Shown: positions 10,601 through 21,354 of the stretch, one piece after another
How positions within the stretch are numbered: the first letter of the stretch is position 1
How the letters are laid out: the number at the start of each line of letters is the position of its first letter
Assembly (NCBI RefSeq): GCF_032854445.1
Contig: NC_088302.1
Span: 27,181,080-27,245,079 of the forward strand
DNA from: Liolophura sinensis
Lineage: Eukaryota; Mollusca; Polyplacophora; Chitonida; Chitonidae
Reading direction: 5' to 3'
DNA length: 64,000 nt
Position numbers and translations under genes: made by a program
The notes under the pieces: model-generated
What the model was told of the DNA's origin: nothing
Databases searched by the model: none
The model's input: only the letters and a program-made list of their open reading frames with translations

Positions 10601-13600
10601 TGTTTGAAATGTATAAAAGAATACCAGCAGCACTCTGATCAGTAATGAAGAGAATCTTGATGGGTTTTGATGATAGGTATGTGGTTACCAGGACAACTGT
10701 ACCAAAAATGAAATATTTATCCCAGAAAACGAATCCCAGACAAAAATCACATCAATTTATTAAACATACAGGACTTAACTTCCGACGGTGAATCCGATTA
10801 TTGTCATGACTCCCATAAACCAAATTTACGGGAATCTGCTTGGGTTCCCGTCAGAAAGACACAAAAATAAATTTCAAAATGACCAACTGTTCTCAAATTT
10901 CATAACTATGCCTCCTCTCATTAAGAGAGTACGATCATAAGCATGGCCATAATGCATGTTCTGTTCGACTCTTTACACGGTATTTCAAATGGGCATTGTT
11001 GTTGTTCGTCATGATAACTTTGAAAACATATGAACACTAGAATCTCTATAATGATGAGATCAAAATAAACTGTGGACTAGTTTTCTAATTTTGAAATGAA
11101 TTACTTAACTGCTGGTTTTATCTGACATTGCAAACAAACTCTTCCGCATAAACTGACTGACAAATAATGAAATACAGCAGTGGTCGAAATAATCGCTGGC
11201 CTGCTGATAATGAAATCTTTGATGTGATAGCTTGAGTTGGAATAAGAAAAGGTGGCAGGCCAAGCTAAAGCTTTTAACAGCAGGGAGGGACAACAGGGGC
11301 TTTACATGTGTACACAAATCTGGTGAATTAAGGCGTGATATGTTAACATAGTGGGAGTTCATTAGTCTTTAGTTTAATCGATCTTCGGCATGCACGTAAA
11401 AGCGAAACAAAAGTAAACAACAGCATGTGCTGGTTTCTAGTGAATCTCACTAAGATACAGGCTATCTCATTGGCTGTGTCTCTCCTGTGGACCAATGAGT
11501 GAGCTAGCAAACTCTCGAAAATGCCACCTGTTCATAACAAGGCAATGGCTGTTTGACAGCCAAAGCAGAGGTAGCTGTTCTGAGCATCTACAGAGGATGA
11601 TTAAACTGAAACACATCCAAAACTAATGAAAAGATTGCTAATGTGAAGACATTTTTGTAAAAATATTTTGCTGCCTCTTTTGGACCGATGAAATGCCGGA
11701 AGCACGGGAATCAGTTTGCTTGTAAATTTGAGCAACAACAACAGAGTTCTGGAATTAAAGGAAAGATTTTATTGTGGCATGCTAATGTCAAATGTCACAG
11801 CAATGTAGTCAATCCATTACAGTTCAACAACTCAATCAGCTATTTCATCTTGAATTCAGGTTCAAATCTATAGAGTAAGCTTCTCATCCTATCGAAAAAC
11901 ATTTATTGGCTCCTATTTTGAACTCGAAAAAATTGTGCTGTTATTTTAGACTACATGAAGACTACTTCCAGATGTCTGCTGACGTATATCTGACTTTGAG
12001 TGAACAACGTTAGAGGTTACGTCAAGATTCAGATTAATACAGTACTATTACAGCAGATTTATTTTATTTAGTTGATTCGTGTTTTACGCCGTACTCAAGA
12101 ATATTTCACTTATACGACGGCGGCCAGCATTATGGTGGGAGGAAACCGTGCAGAGCCCGGGGGAAACCAACGACGATCCGCAGGCTGCTACAGACCTTCC
12201 CACTTACCTATTGCAGTAGAAGTACCCCTTTCATTTGCAATAACTGTAATTTGATGCAGATATTACAAGTATGATATACAATAAGAATTAGGTGCCTGGT
12301 GTAGCCCACAGGGAGTTATAAAGCGGCAAGAGGGTTAACAATGAAACCTGAGCTGCTTTTGGTGGAAATTTAAGAAGTCTTCAGCAAATATAGGAAAATA
12401 TGGAAGGATCTGAAAAATATAGTAAGTATTGGAACACGGAGGCCTGCATAACACTACAACCATCTGACAGTTCACGGCTTTATATTTCCACTATAAAAAT
12501 ATAGAGCAATAGTGTTCTAAATTTTCAGTTATACTGCGGGGGTTAGCGGGGGGCGGGGGGAGGGGGGGGAATCAGAATCAACATCAAATAAAGCCACAAT
12601 ATGTTCGACAGCTTACCCCTGAAGAAGTATCACCGAGAGCTGCTGAGGCAAGTGGAGTGGATTGGCAGGTTGAGTGTGTGCTGAGAGAGGTGAGCGGGTT
12701 TAGCTGTGATTGATTCCTCTGTCCATCCTCCTCCCTCATCAGTTCATCTAAGACCTCTTCCTCATCCTCCCCAATATTTCCCACATTCTCAGTCTGCAAC
12801 ATATCAAAACAGTTGAAAGCTTAGGAAACTGCATTGCCTGAATAAACCACCAGTCTTTGGAAAAGAAGCTTTGCCACCTACCGTTTTTCTCTTGCGCAGC
12901 TTTCTTTACACAGACATTTGAGATTTTCTGCAAATCAGTGTCTTCTAAAAACAATGAGTGAACTCTCTAGTCAAGTCTTATCAACAGGCTTTGCCCTCTT
13001 TGACATGACAGCAAGATCAACAGAGCGTTGATCAATATCGTAACAATATTGACAGCTAACTTTCACACAAGATTCTGCTGAATCAAAAACGACAAGGTGA
13101 CAAGAGCGTGCATACACACCACCCTCTTTTTAAAAACTTATCTTTCAAGGTCATTTTACAGTTTGAAATGCAATATTTATAGAAAGCTTTTGAAAACATA
13201 CTAGCCTGTTTGAGGACATTTTTAATCAGTGAAGCGTTGAACTGTTGTATTTATTCCACACCATTTTATTTATCTATTTGATTGGCGTTTTACGCCACAA
13301 TCAAGAACATTTCGCTTATATGACGCCGGCCAGCATTATGGTGGGAGGAAACCGAGCAGGACCTGGGGGAAACCCATGACCATCCACATGTTGCTGTTCT
13401 TCCACACTAAGAGTGATATAAGCTGAAACACATATGAAGATATTTTTTAGTCCACTCTTTTGATTTCAACATCATGAATATATTACAATGGGCATCTCAT
13501 CCATACTGCTATTAGTTTTGGGAATTGTTTATTCAGCAGCTATGGGTAGGAAACCACACTGGTCTTAACAACCATTTATAGGGAAATCAGTTAATGAATG

Positions 13601-16600
13601 GTAAAATGAAAATGATGGAAGTGAACTAAACATCCCATTATACTAAACTATATGATAAATCTCATTTTAAGGATGTACATGTATGTTTAAAAAGGAGTCC
13701 ATTACCTAGAGTGAGTGAGTGAGTGATTGGGACCATTACCCAGAAGTATACAACTTCCCTATATCTAGTCGCCAAAACACTTTACTTTTCTTCCATCTCT
13801 AATACATTAGGTGACGTATCTGCGCAGCCACGCATTTTTTCTCTCTCTACTGTGGAGCTGATGCATGATGGGATCCAAACGCGACTGTGTTGAAAGACTT
13901 AAAAAAATTACGATAACAGAAAGTTTTGTAAAAGGGTAAGGTCTTCGATAGTAATTGTTACAGAGTTGCTTGGAAATACAAAAATAGTCAACGGGTTTAC
14001 AACTGCATGCCAACAATGATTATCGAAATTGTAGTTGTTAAATATGGAGTTTCGGTTTCAAGGTGCAGCCAGTTCTTGTATCAGACGTTTACGATTAGAT
14101 TTCACATGATTCAGTTCACAATTTCCGCCCACGAGGTTGGCATTTTTCTCCACCAGGTGGCGCGAGCTTCTAAGACGACGTAACAAGTGTATTGTGCCGC
14201 AGGGACCAGCCACATGGAAGTTGCATACTTTTAGGTAACTGACTTCTGGTTTAACCACAGGATGAAAATAGGCACTCGTCTTGTAAAATACGAAGCTTAT
14301 CAACACACTGAATTCTCACCTGTTTCTGGTTACTATTACTTGAATTGAAGATGTCCTCAGTTTCATCTATTACAGCATTCTCTTCGTTCTCAACTGGGAT
14401 GTCGAGCCTCATCCTTTTAATGTATGTCTGCAGTTTAACAGAGTAATGCAGGTCTGGAGATTATGACTACAAAGGTATGCAGACCAATTACTGAAGATTT
14501 AGCTAAATGTGCAGTTCTGCAGATTACAAAACAGTGTTCGGCCCAGATTCACAAAGCGACATATTTTTTATCGTACCATTGTCGTACAGTATGTTGTACG
14601 TCACTATTACTGTACCACTGTCCTGTACGTCTGATTATTACTGTATATGTACGACTCTGTGAAAGTGGTCCCAATTCTGCAGACAGTGCAGTTAGGCATA
14701 TAAACTAAACAATACACTTTTGTAACATAGCCCCTAATGGCACCAGGGCCATGTAGTGGAAATGGTTGTGTCACTGAAAGTATTTCTCAACTTCACTAAA
14801 TCATGGAATTGGCACCTCAGTTCTTAACATTACCTGAACTTCTCTCTTGGTACCTAGTTTTTCGATTCGTTCCAAAACTTCATCAAAGGGCATTTTTGGG
14901 AATAGTCGGTGTGTCCAATGTTCCAAATACCTCATCACCTTCTGTACATCTTCTGCCTACATAAACAGATGAAAACAATTTTAACTTCTCAGCTTTTGGG
15001 CTGAGGTGCAAATAAATCTTATTAAAACCTGACAAGGATATTGTCAGACATCAAATCACATGTAGTCAGCAACAAATACCATTCTTTAAGTCTTTGATTT
15101 GACCCAATCCGCTTTTGATCCACAGTCTCTCGATTTCTAGGCAGACACTATAACCTTTAGGCTGCCGAAGCGGCCTGTTAAAAAAAGGAAATGAATTACA
15201 CCATGAGCAACATTTGCGCTTCGCTTTCAGCCGTTGTTTAAACCTCCGTCTCAACTTCCTGTAGCTTATGAAAATCCGGTAGACTTCCTAGCGTGAACGA
15301 ACTCTGCTACCACAGCCTGGTGACATATTTTGGGTCAAATGTAGAGCACAAAGTCCTGACAGACAGACAAATTTATTGCATCACAAGTAACGTACAGGCA
15401 TTTACCGAAAGTTTTCCAACATGGAACAAAAAAATTTACCAGCCCAACCTTTATCAGAACAATGCCTTGTCACCCACAACAAACAACTTTTTAATGATGG
15501 CCTTGCTCACAAGAATTCTCTTACCTCATGACCTTTTCCTTTGAGCCTCACATCTCTGAAAACCTTGGGTAGAACACCAATACCTCTGTCTCCCGTCAAT
15601 CTACAAATGTACATGAAAGACATTAAGACACGCAATTAAGTTAATTTATATGTGTATCAGCAGTCCTTGCAACTAACGGAGATGCTAAGTACGTGGGATT
15701 TCACTATAATAATGAAACACATCTTGAGCTTGTGTATTTTTTTATTTGATTTGTGTTTTATACCATACTCAAGAATATTTCACTTATTCAATGGCAGACA
15801 GCATTATGGTGAGAAGAAGAAAGTGGGTAGAGCCCTGGAGAGACCTTCCCACAGAAGACCAGAGAGGAAGGCAGACAGCGTTATGGTGAGAAGAAGAAAG
15901 TGGGTAGAGCCCTGGAGAGACCTTCCCACAGAAGACCAGAGAGGAAGGCAGACAGCGTTATGGTGAGAAGAAGAAAGTGGGTAGAGCCCTGGAGAGACCT
16001 TCCCACAGAAGACCAGAGAGGAAGGCAGACAGCGTTATGGTGAGAAGAAGAAAGTGGGTAGAGCCCTGGAGAGACCTTCCCACAGAAGACCAGAGAGGAA
16101 GCCAGCATGTGAACTTACTTAGGTTCTATTCCAAGTCTCTAATGTCTGCCATACCTTTGAATGGGTTTTGGTGATAAAACTGCTTTTGCGAAACAATCTG
16201 AAGTTGTGCTACTATTCTCTCTGGAAAGATTTGGTCGCGTAACTTGGCAGCCATATTGGATTTTGTTCAAAACCAAAAAGCATTAGGCCACTGAAGCGCA
16301 TCCATGTCTCCATATATAAAAGCGTATTTCTAAAAACTGAAAGAATGGTTATCAAAGGCATACCCCTGGTAACTGAACTCACCTTGCAGCATCCAGTTTT
16401 GGCTGAACTCGCTGGACAGTTCGTTTTGCGGCTCCTTTAGACAAATCCCGTAACCTAGCCAACACCGCATCATTCTCTGTAAAGGACAACGTGTATACTC
16501 GTATTTATTCACATGACATCTACAAAGTGATATTTATTTATTTACACGACATGGGTTTACTGTGTGACATTGTTGATGGGAACAATCAGCGCATCACTGG

Positions 16601-18657
16601 TTCTCAGGAGATGTACCTTCAAAAAGGAAACTGGAATCTGAATGTCCAAAATACTTTCCCTCTGATTTTAGGTGGTGTTGATAGCTTCAGCCCTTTTAAG
16701 GCAAGCAGAATATGCTGAACAGTGAACCTGGGCTTAGCACATAGTGTGTAATTTCGTCTCTGTAATTTCTGATGTGTGGTTACCACATACAGGACTTCAG
16801 GCCGTTGAGATCCAGCCCTAATCGTTGTGGAACAAGTGATAAGCCATTGTCATTAATACATAAAAGGTAGCACTATGCCGTGTATTTCATCTCTATAAAT
16901 ATTTATTTATTTATTTGACTGGTGTTTTACGCCATACTCAAGAATATTTCACTAATACGATGACGGCCAGCATTACGGTGGGAGGAAACCAGGCACAGCC
17001 CGAGGGGAAACCCACAACCATTTTCAGGTTGTTGCCAGACCTACTCACATACGGCCAGAGAGGAAGCCAGCATGAGCTGGACTTGAACTCACAGCGACTG
17101 CATTGGTGAATCTCTATAAATATGTGGCCTCTCTATTTTATGATTATCAAAGCTAACATTCCATCAGGTAATTCACTATTTAAGGGTCTCTTCATCTTCT
17201 CATTAGCTGATTTTTGCTGTAAATTCTGCGTAACTCCTACCCTGGTCATTAGAGTGATTTCGCTTATCAGACTTTTGTCTTGAACTGTTTTTATGCAATG
17301 AAATTTTTTTTTTTTTTTTTTTTTTTTGGACATGTTTGGAATAATATGTCACGATAATTTCAATAAAGCACGGTTTCATTCATCTAGTTTCTCTGTATAT
17401 AGGTGTTTAATGACTTTAAATAATTAAAATAGTTCCATATTTTTTTCTTTACCTTTCTACCTGCATCATTGTTGACATGTCCTTTTATAGTAATTTACGC
17501 ATGACCACTGTATATTGATTCATGAATATGAATATATTTGTAGTTTCAAAATGATGTCAAGACTAATTGCACATATTTTGAGGTGTCTAGATTAATGCTC
17601 CTAGTTGTAAGTTTTCTGGGCATCCTCACTTCACTGGACACAGTTTTTGCCAGGCATCCTTAAACACATTTAACAACAGTAATTTGTGCTGATTGTCAGT
17701 TTGCAATATCATATAGGTCAGCTTCAATTGAGTTCATATAGGCAGAGATAATTACTTTAATCAGTGATCCTCTCCGGTCGTACGTGGGAAGGTCTTCCAG
17801 CAACCTGCGAATGGTCGTCGGTTTCATCCGGGCTCTGCCTGGTTTCCACCCACCATAATGCTGGCCGCCATCGTGTAAGTGAAATATTCTTGAGTAAGGT
17901 GTAAAACACCATTTAAATAAATAAATAAGTTAATCAGTGGATGGTAAAAGCACACAAAAAAACCCCCAATTGCCTCCAGGGAGAGTTAATCAGTACATGG
18001 AAAAATGACTTTTATGAACCTCTATCACATCCTTTTTTAGAAGTACTGAACTTTATTTAAGCCGCTTTAATTAATCTCGGCTTAGAGGGTAACTGGACAA
18101 TCATACATCCTTTAACTACCTGGCCAACTCTGCGTGACTTCCCAAAAGGGGCTGTGTGTTATACTAAATCAGCATCACTTCATTGCTGATCGACTCTTAC
18201 AATGCCACAAACTGATCTCTACTGAAGAAGTTGAAAGACTGCTTGGAAACTGGGCAACTGCAGGTAGTTCTAGTTTGATTGGTGTTTTACACTACAGCCG
18301 CCAGCAATGAATATTACTAATCTAAGGAAACTGACCCCACGAGAAACCCGCACCCATCCACAAGTTCCTGTTAGGGACAATTTCAATATTTACAAAAGTA
18401 CAAAAAAAAGTACAAAATGATTAAAGGCGTATGAAAGTGCTTTCAAATAGCATACAGGTATATGTATATAGACATGTATCCACTACAGCTTACATGTGCT
18501 GTGGAAAGGACTCACCAATATTAGGTACGGCATCAGTGGCATCCCCCAGGCCCACTGCTGGCGGCAGATCAGGGATGGAAGTATGATTGGTGAAAAGATC
18601 CTCGTCTGCCTCACCCACCTCAAATATATCCTCCATTTGCAGATCTACAGACTCCAT
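7203..18657 (-). CDS. TIPIN: TIPIN (TIMELESS-interacting protein), complete coding region in eight exons, 425 aa
   Basis: TIPIN binds Timeless to form the fork-protection complex, which stabilises replication forks, links to RPA-coated ssDNA and helps activate Chk1 in the nucleus. Coding exons in transcript order are 18657-18516, 16476-16383, 15600-15525, 14956-14834, 14427-14320, 12793-12617, 10267-10177 and 7669-7203. All borders are GT/AG, every phase agrees, and the joined length is 1278 nt. The Swi3 domain spans about residues 75-180 (DAARLTGDRGIGVLPKVF, RLKGKGHEAED, LEHWTHRLFPKMPFDEVLER, KREVQTYIKRMRLDIP). LERIEANKRRAQERRQAKLG matches the RPA32-binding motif. Human TIPIN is 301 aa; most of the excess here is a repeat-rich final exon. 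The ATG gives MESVDLQMEDIFEV, an acidic start as in relatives. Confidence 0.95.
7670..10176 (-). other. TIPIN: TIPIN intron 7, no further feature seen
   Basis: This is AT-rich DNA of about 2.5 kb between the terminal exon and the RPA-motif exon. I see no SINE with a TSD, no conserved exon and no strong repeat. Confidence 0.6.
10177..10267 (-). CDS. TIPIN: TIPIN coding exon 7 (RPA32-binding motif)
   Basis: The exon encodes GLTAKQLERIEANKRRAQER then RQAKLGQKPP. This basic helix matches the RPA32C-binding motif shared by TIPIN, XPA, UNG2 and SMARCAL1 (pattern RIE.NK..A.ERR.AKL). The acceptor is TTTTCAG|G and the donor CCAG|GTACAC. Confidence 0.92.
12058..12207 (-). mobile_element. Family A SINE, 5'-truncated
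   Basis: The segment carries the family A tail and core (GTTTTACGCCGTACTCAAGA, CGGCGGCCAGCATTATGG) on the - strand, ending near CAGACCTTCCCACTTAC. CTATTACAGCAG before it (about 12045) and CTATTGCAGTAG after it (about 12208) may be an aged TSD. It is in TIPIN intron 6. Confidence 0.85.
12536..12570 (+). other. G-rich tract with G-quadruplex potential
   Basis: Four or more G-runs (GGGGG, GGGGGG, GGGGGG, GGGGGGG) lie within 35 bases, joined by loops of one to five bases. The tract lies about 45 bp past the donor of TIPIN exon 6 and is C-rich on the transcribed sense. It fits the usual G4 rule; folding is not shown. Confidence 0.7.
12617..12793 (-). CDS. TIPIN: TIPIN coding exon 6 (acidic/low-complexity linker)
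   Basis: The 59 codons encode an acidic part (GEDEEEVLDELMREEDG) followed by a Ser/Thr-rich stretch. The exon links the Swi3 domain and the RPA-binding motif and is poorly conserved. The acceptor is GTTGCAG|A and the donor CAGGG|GTAAGC. Confidence 0.85.
13263..13396 (-). mobile_element. Family A SINE fragment, diverged
   Basis: Family A tail and core on the - strand (TTGATTGGCGTTTTACGCC, GGCCAGCATTATGGTGGGAG), truncated after CACATGTTGCTG. TTCCACAC occurs on both sides. It is in TIPIN intron 5; the rest of that intron has no feature I recognise. Confidence 0.8.
14320..14427 (-). CDS. TIPIN: TIPIN coding exon 5
   Basis: The 36 codons begin TYIKRMRLDIPVENEE, the end of the Swi3 domain (family pattern K.IR.DLP). 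An acidic linker (VIDETEDIFNSSNS) follows. The donor is CAG|GTGAG and the acceptor CTGCAG|A. Confidence 0.92.
14541..14672. mobile_element. Palindromic MITE-like remnant
   Basis: The segment starts GCCCAGATTCACAAAG and ends CTCTGTGAAAGTGGTCCC, an imperfect inverted pair. Between them are several GTAC-centred repeats (GTCGTACAG, GTTGTACGTC, CTGTACGTC, ATGTACGAC). The layout resembles the non-autonomous palindromic elements common in invertebrate genomes. It is in TIPIN intron 4. Confidence 0.5.
14834..14956 (-). CDS. TIPIN: TIPIN coding exon 4 (Swi3 core)
   Basis: The exon has 41 codons exactly in phase. It starts AEDVQKVMRYLEHWTHRLFP and ends LGTKREVQ, matching the family pattern HMEHWAHRLFP...LGSKKEVQ. 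The donor is CAG|GTAATG and the acceptor TATGTAG|G. Confidence 0.94.
15525..15600 (-). CDS. TIPIN: TIPIN coding exon 3
   Basis: The exon encodes LTGDRGIGVLPKVFRDVRLK then GKGHE. The GLP..F...KFKGKGHE pattern is diagnostic of the Swi3 domain. The acceptor is TTGTAG|A and the donor GAG|GTAAG. Confidence 0.92.
15736..16109 (-). mobile_element. Family A SINE with internal 77-bp tandem amplification
   Basis: A family A tail (TTTTATACCATACTCAAGAA) and core are followed by four near-identical 77-bp units starting at 15794, 15871, 15948 and 16025. Each runs from GCAGACAGC(G/A)TTATGGTG to CCAGAGAGGAAG. The last unit exits into the family A sequence GAAGCCAGCATG. It is in TIPIN intron 2. Confidence 0.88.
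15794..16101 (-). repeat. 77-bp tandem repeat, four copies, inside a SINE
   Basis: The units are almost identical and include GTGAGAAGAAGAAAGTGGGT and CCCACAGAAGACCAGAGAGG. High identity implies recent expansion. The open frames through it are artefacts of repeat length. Confidence 0.92.
16383..16476 (-). CDS. TIPIN: TIPIN coding exon 2
   Basis: The acceptor is TTTACAG|AGAATG and the donor GCAAG|GTGAG. The exon encodes a basic lead-in to the Swi3 domain: KGAAKRTVQRVQPKLDAAR, comparable to the KRTVKRNIPKLDAQR of vertebrate TIPIN (recalled). Confidence 0.9.
16889..17123 (-). mobile_element. Family A SINE with perfect 14-bp TSD
   Basis: (TTTA)n then the family A tail, core and part of the head on the - strand (up to CAGCGACTGCATTGGTG). 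It is bounded by ATCTCTATAAATAT at 16889-16902 and 17110-17123. It is in TIPIN intron 1 between coding exons. Confidence 0.92.
17300..17330. repeat. Poly(T)/poly(A) tract
   Basis: A run of more than twenty T, with no recognisable element beside it; possibly an orphan retroposon tail. Confidence 0.6.
17757..17939 (+). mobile_element. Family A SINE, 5'-truncated, with 10-bp TSD
   Basis: The 3' part of family A lies on the + strand with an (AAAT)n tail (TTTAAATAAATAAATAAG). It is bounded by TTAATCAGTG at 17757-17766 and 17930-17939. It is in TIPIN intron 1. Confidence 0.88.
18273..18368 (-). mobile_element. Decayed family A SINE fragment
   Basis: GTTTGATTGGTGTTTTACAC then CCGCCAGCAATGAATATT and GAGAAACCCGCACCCATCC follow the family A order, but with deletions and many substitutions. 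This is an old copy in TIPIN intron 1. Confidence 0.6.
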
Positions 18658-18698
18658 GATACTCTTGTAACAAAGCCTTTTCACCTATGACATGGCCT
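18516..18698 (-). CDS. TIPIN: TIPIN first coding exon (with short 5'UTR)
   Basis: The acceptor CCTTTCTTGCAG lies just above 18698 and the donor is ATATTG|GTGAG at 18515. The ATG at 18657-18655 opens MESVDLQMEDIFEVGEADED, an acidic N-terminus. An in-frame upstream ATG (MKRLCYKSI) is possible, but MES is preferred because of its acidic match. An upstream noncoding exon is implied by the acceptor. Confidence 0.87.
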
Positions 18699-19964
18699 CT
18701 GCAAGAAAGGATAGTGTAAAGTGCCAATAGCCTCTCAAAGGACAAATCCTCTCATCCTAAGCAGATTTAAACAAACTTAGTGAAGATGGATCCAGATGAG
18801 ATGTGCTAACAAATCTGCAAACACTAACACTGTGTGTGCACAGCCAGATTTCAAAGATCTTGAAAGAACAGCATTCCAAACAGCTATACTTTATGCCATT
18901 CCAATGGCATGCCTTCCTGGACTTGCGATCATGTGGCATGCTAGGTTTACTGTGTTTATTCCACAACACGCATTATAGGTTTACAAACTGTAGCGGTAAC
19001 CTTGTTCCCATTTCTTGAGCTGATGACTTTATAGCAGATTTTAAAGTATCTTTGTTCTTCAAATTAATTTTTAATACAATTTGATAGAAATTACACGATT
19101 TTTCTTGATGTGTGCGTAAACAAAATTATGTTACGCTAAAAATGTTTGCTTTGTAGTAAATAATGGTAGTAAGACTTGGGGTGTTTACGATGGACTATCT
19201 TTTTTTAACTTCTGATCTAATAAGCGACCTAATTTTGGACAGGAACTGAAACTCTTCAATCAAAAAAGTCACAAATGTACACACTCTGATGTAGAGAAAA
19301 CAACAACAGTAACATAAGTTTTTGACGAAAGGCAGTTATGCATGTGAATACTTCTCTGATCCATTTTCTGTAGCGGGTTACTGAAACGTGCATAATGTTT
19401 TGACAGGTGCGTATTGCAGCCATTCTACGCCCTTTTTGAAAAACAGTCCCGTTTTGTATTGCAGCCATCGTTTAAGAAGGCCTCATCAGACATGACGTGA
19501 ATCGGTGTATGGTTTACCATGGGTTGCCACTGTGGCTATAATACCCCGCCAGCCCAGTATACGTAAAGAGATCAAACAGCCATCTGGGGCTACTACTTGC
19601 CGTCTTATCGACAGACCTTGATACCCTAGAAAAATGACAAGCTGCCAAGGCCAAACTTTGAATTCGAGGCCTGAATTTCAGGCTGAAATATGAACATTTG
19701 CTGGCACTTGACTTACTCTACACATTCGTACAGCAAATATGCGAATTATCAGTTTCAAAAAATATGATGTTGTGCAAGTGAACTTGCACAACTTGGAGCG
19801 AGATGCAGTGGAGCGGTGAGTCATCGCCTGGTACAAAACAAAGACATCACGCAGCCCTCAACAGCGCGCTCGTCGTACTCACTGATACCCGGCGTATTTT
19901 GGGTTAATATCAATATTTGAGCTCCAGGTAAGATAGAAAATGACTTAACCTTACGTTCGGTGCT

Positions 19965-20170
19965 TACCATTTCTGACACAACCGTGCCGTGTTCGCCCCA
20001 CTCCAACGAACATATCAGCCAGCTTTGTTTCGCGGCGAAACATTTGTAGATTTAAGCTAACGAGGCTACCAGCGACAGGTATGCGAATGGGCCCCTTTCC
20101 GTAAATGAGCCCCGTGACTGCCTCGGCCCTTGATAAACGACATTTTCCTAGCCGCTGTTTCGACATAAAT
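19965..20170 (-). promoter_or_regulatory. TIPIN: Possible TIPIN 5' noncoding exon and promoter region
   Basis: The first coding exon has a strong upstream acceptor, so a 5' exon must exist. This CpG-richer stretch has a donor GAAATG|GTAAGC on the - strand near 19968. It contains an open frame starting MSKQRLGKCRLSRAEAV, but joining to the 18698 acceptor would reach a stop within a few codons, so it would be leader or a uORF. This is inferred from position only. Confidence 0.35.
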
Positions 20171-21354
20171 TAAATCGCCATAATCATGATATACCGTGGA
20201 GGTAAGAGATAGAAGGAGAATTTCTCATGCAATAAGCCGATAAATCCATTAAATTCATTACCCTTTGCTCAACATTTGTAAAAATGTGTAATTCCTGGAG
20301 ATTTCGTTTATTATTGCATGGAGGACATAAAGGATGCTTGTTAAGAATCATGAACAACTCACATGATTTTCATAGAAAATTTAATATTACACATGTACGT
20401 GTATTTTCTGCTTTCTTCGTATGATTCCAAGATCAAGACGCCATGCATGCAGCCAGTCCTTTCTTTGCATTGTCGGTCTGCTTAATCGCTAATAAACAAC
20501 CGACTTCAATGTGCAAAACATTTGTATGAGTAAACAAATTCATAAATAGTATGCGGGGATAACCTGGAGAAGATTTCTCTGAGGAGCACTTAGGTTCATC
20601 TTCTGCACTTTTCCTATTAGGCCTAGATGAAATTAATGAAAATAGAAATGAGAGAGGGAGTGAACTTGGAAACTGTTTCGCAGGGCAGTAAGAAGCCAAA
20701 TCTTACGGAAGTCGAAGCAGTAGCGCATCAGATATTGGTTCTATCCTTACAAGGAAATTAACAAAGGCGACTCTTTGGAAAGGCTGACTGAAGAGTCTTG
20801 TGGAGCACACACGTGAATATGTGGGCAAGCACCACAAGTCAGACAATATAGGCAGTGAAGTTATTCACGCAAACACATCAGCAGTTGTAAACATGAATGT
20901 ATATACACACACATGTTGATGACTCAACATACGATATGGAAACGCCAAGGGCACTTACATGTCTGTATCAACCAGTACTGAGAAAAGACGTTTCCACAAC
21001 CAGCGTGCCTTTAGACATTTTTCCGTTCTAAAGAACAGTGTTAACCCCTACAGCTCCGACATACAATCCACAAAAAGCAAATGTGTATAGCGGGCCTCAG
21101 ACAAACATTTCAGCCCTGTATCCAATACCCCTGTGGTGACAACAATTCCTACTGAAGAAAGAGTTAACTGCTCAAGAGAGTGAATAACAGCAAGTCTGAA
21201 ACGAGCTTGAGAGCAGGATTTCTAAGTGTTGTTAGAGAACTAAGCGTCTCTGTCACGAAAGAGATTGACTTTGGGGCCGATCTCTGTCAAGTATATGCTC
21301 TTAGAGAAATAGCGCCGAACACCAGTAATCCGCATCGAGGAATTGATGAACGTT

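Noticed and set aside
15652-16174. Open frames with repeated RRKWVEPWRDLPTEDQR-type units
   Set aside because: Produced by the 77-bp tandem repeat inside a SINE; not a host protein.
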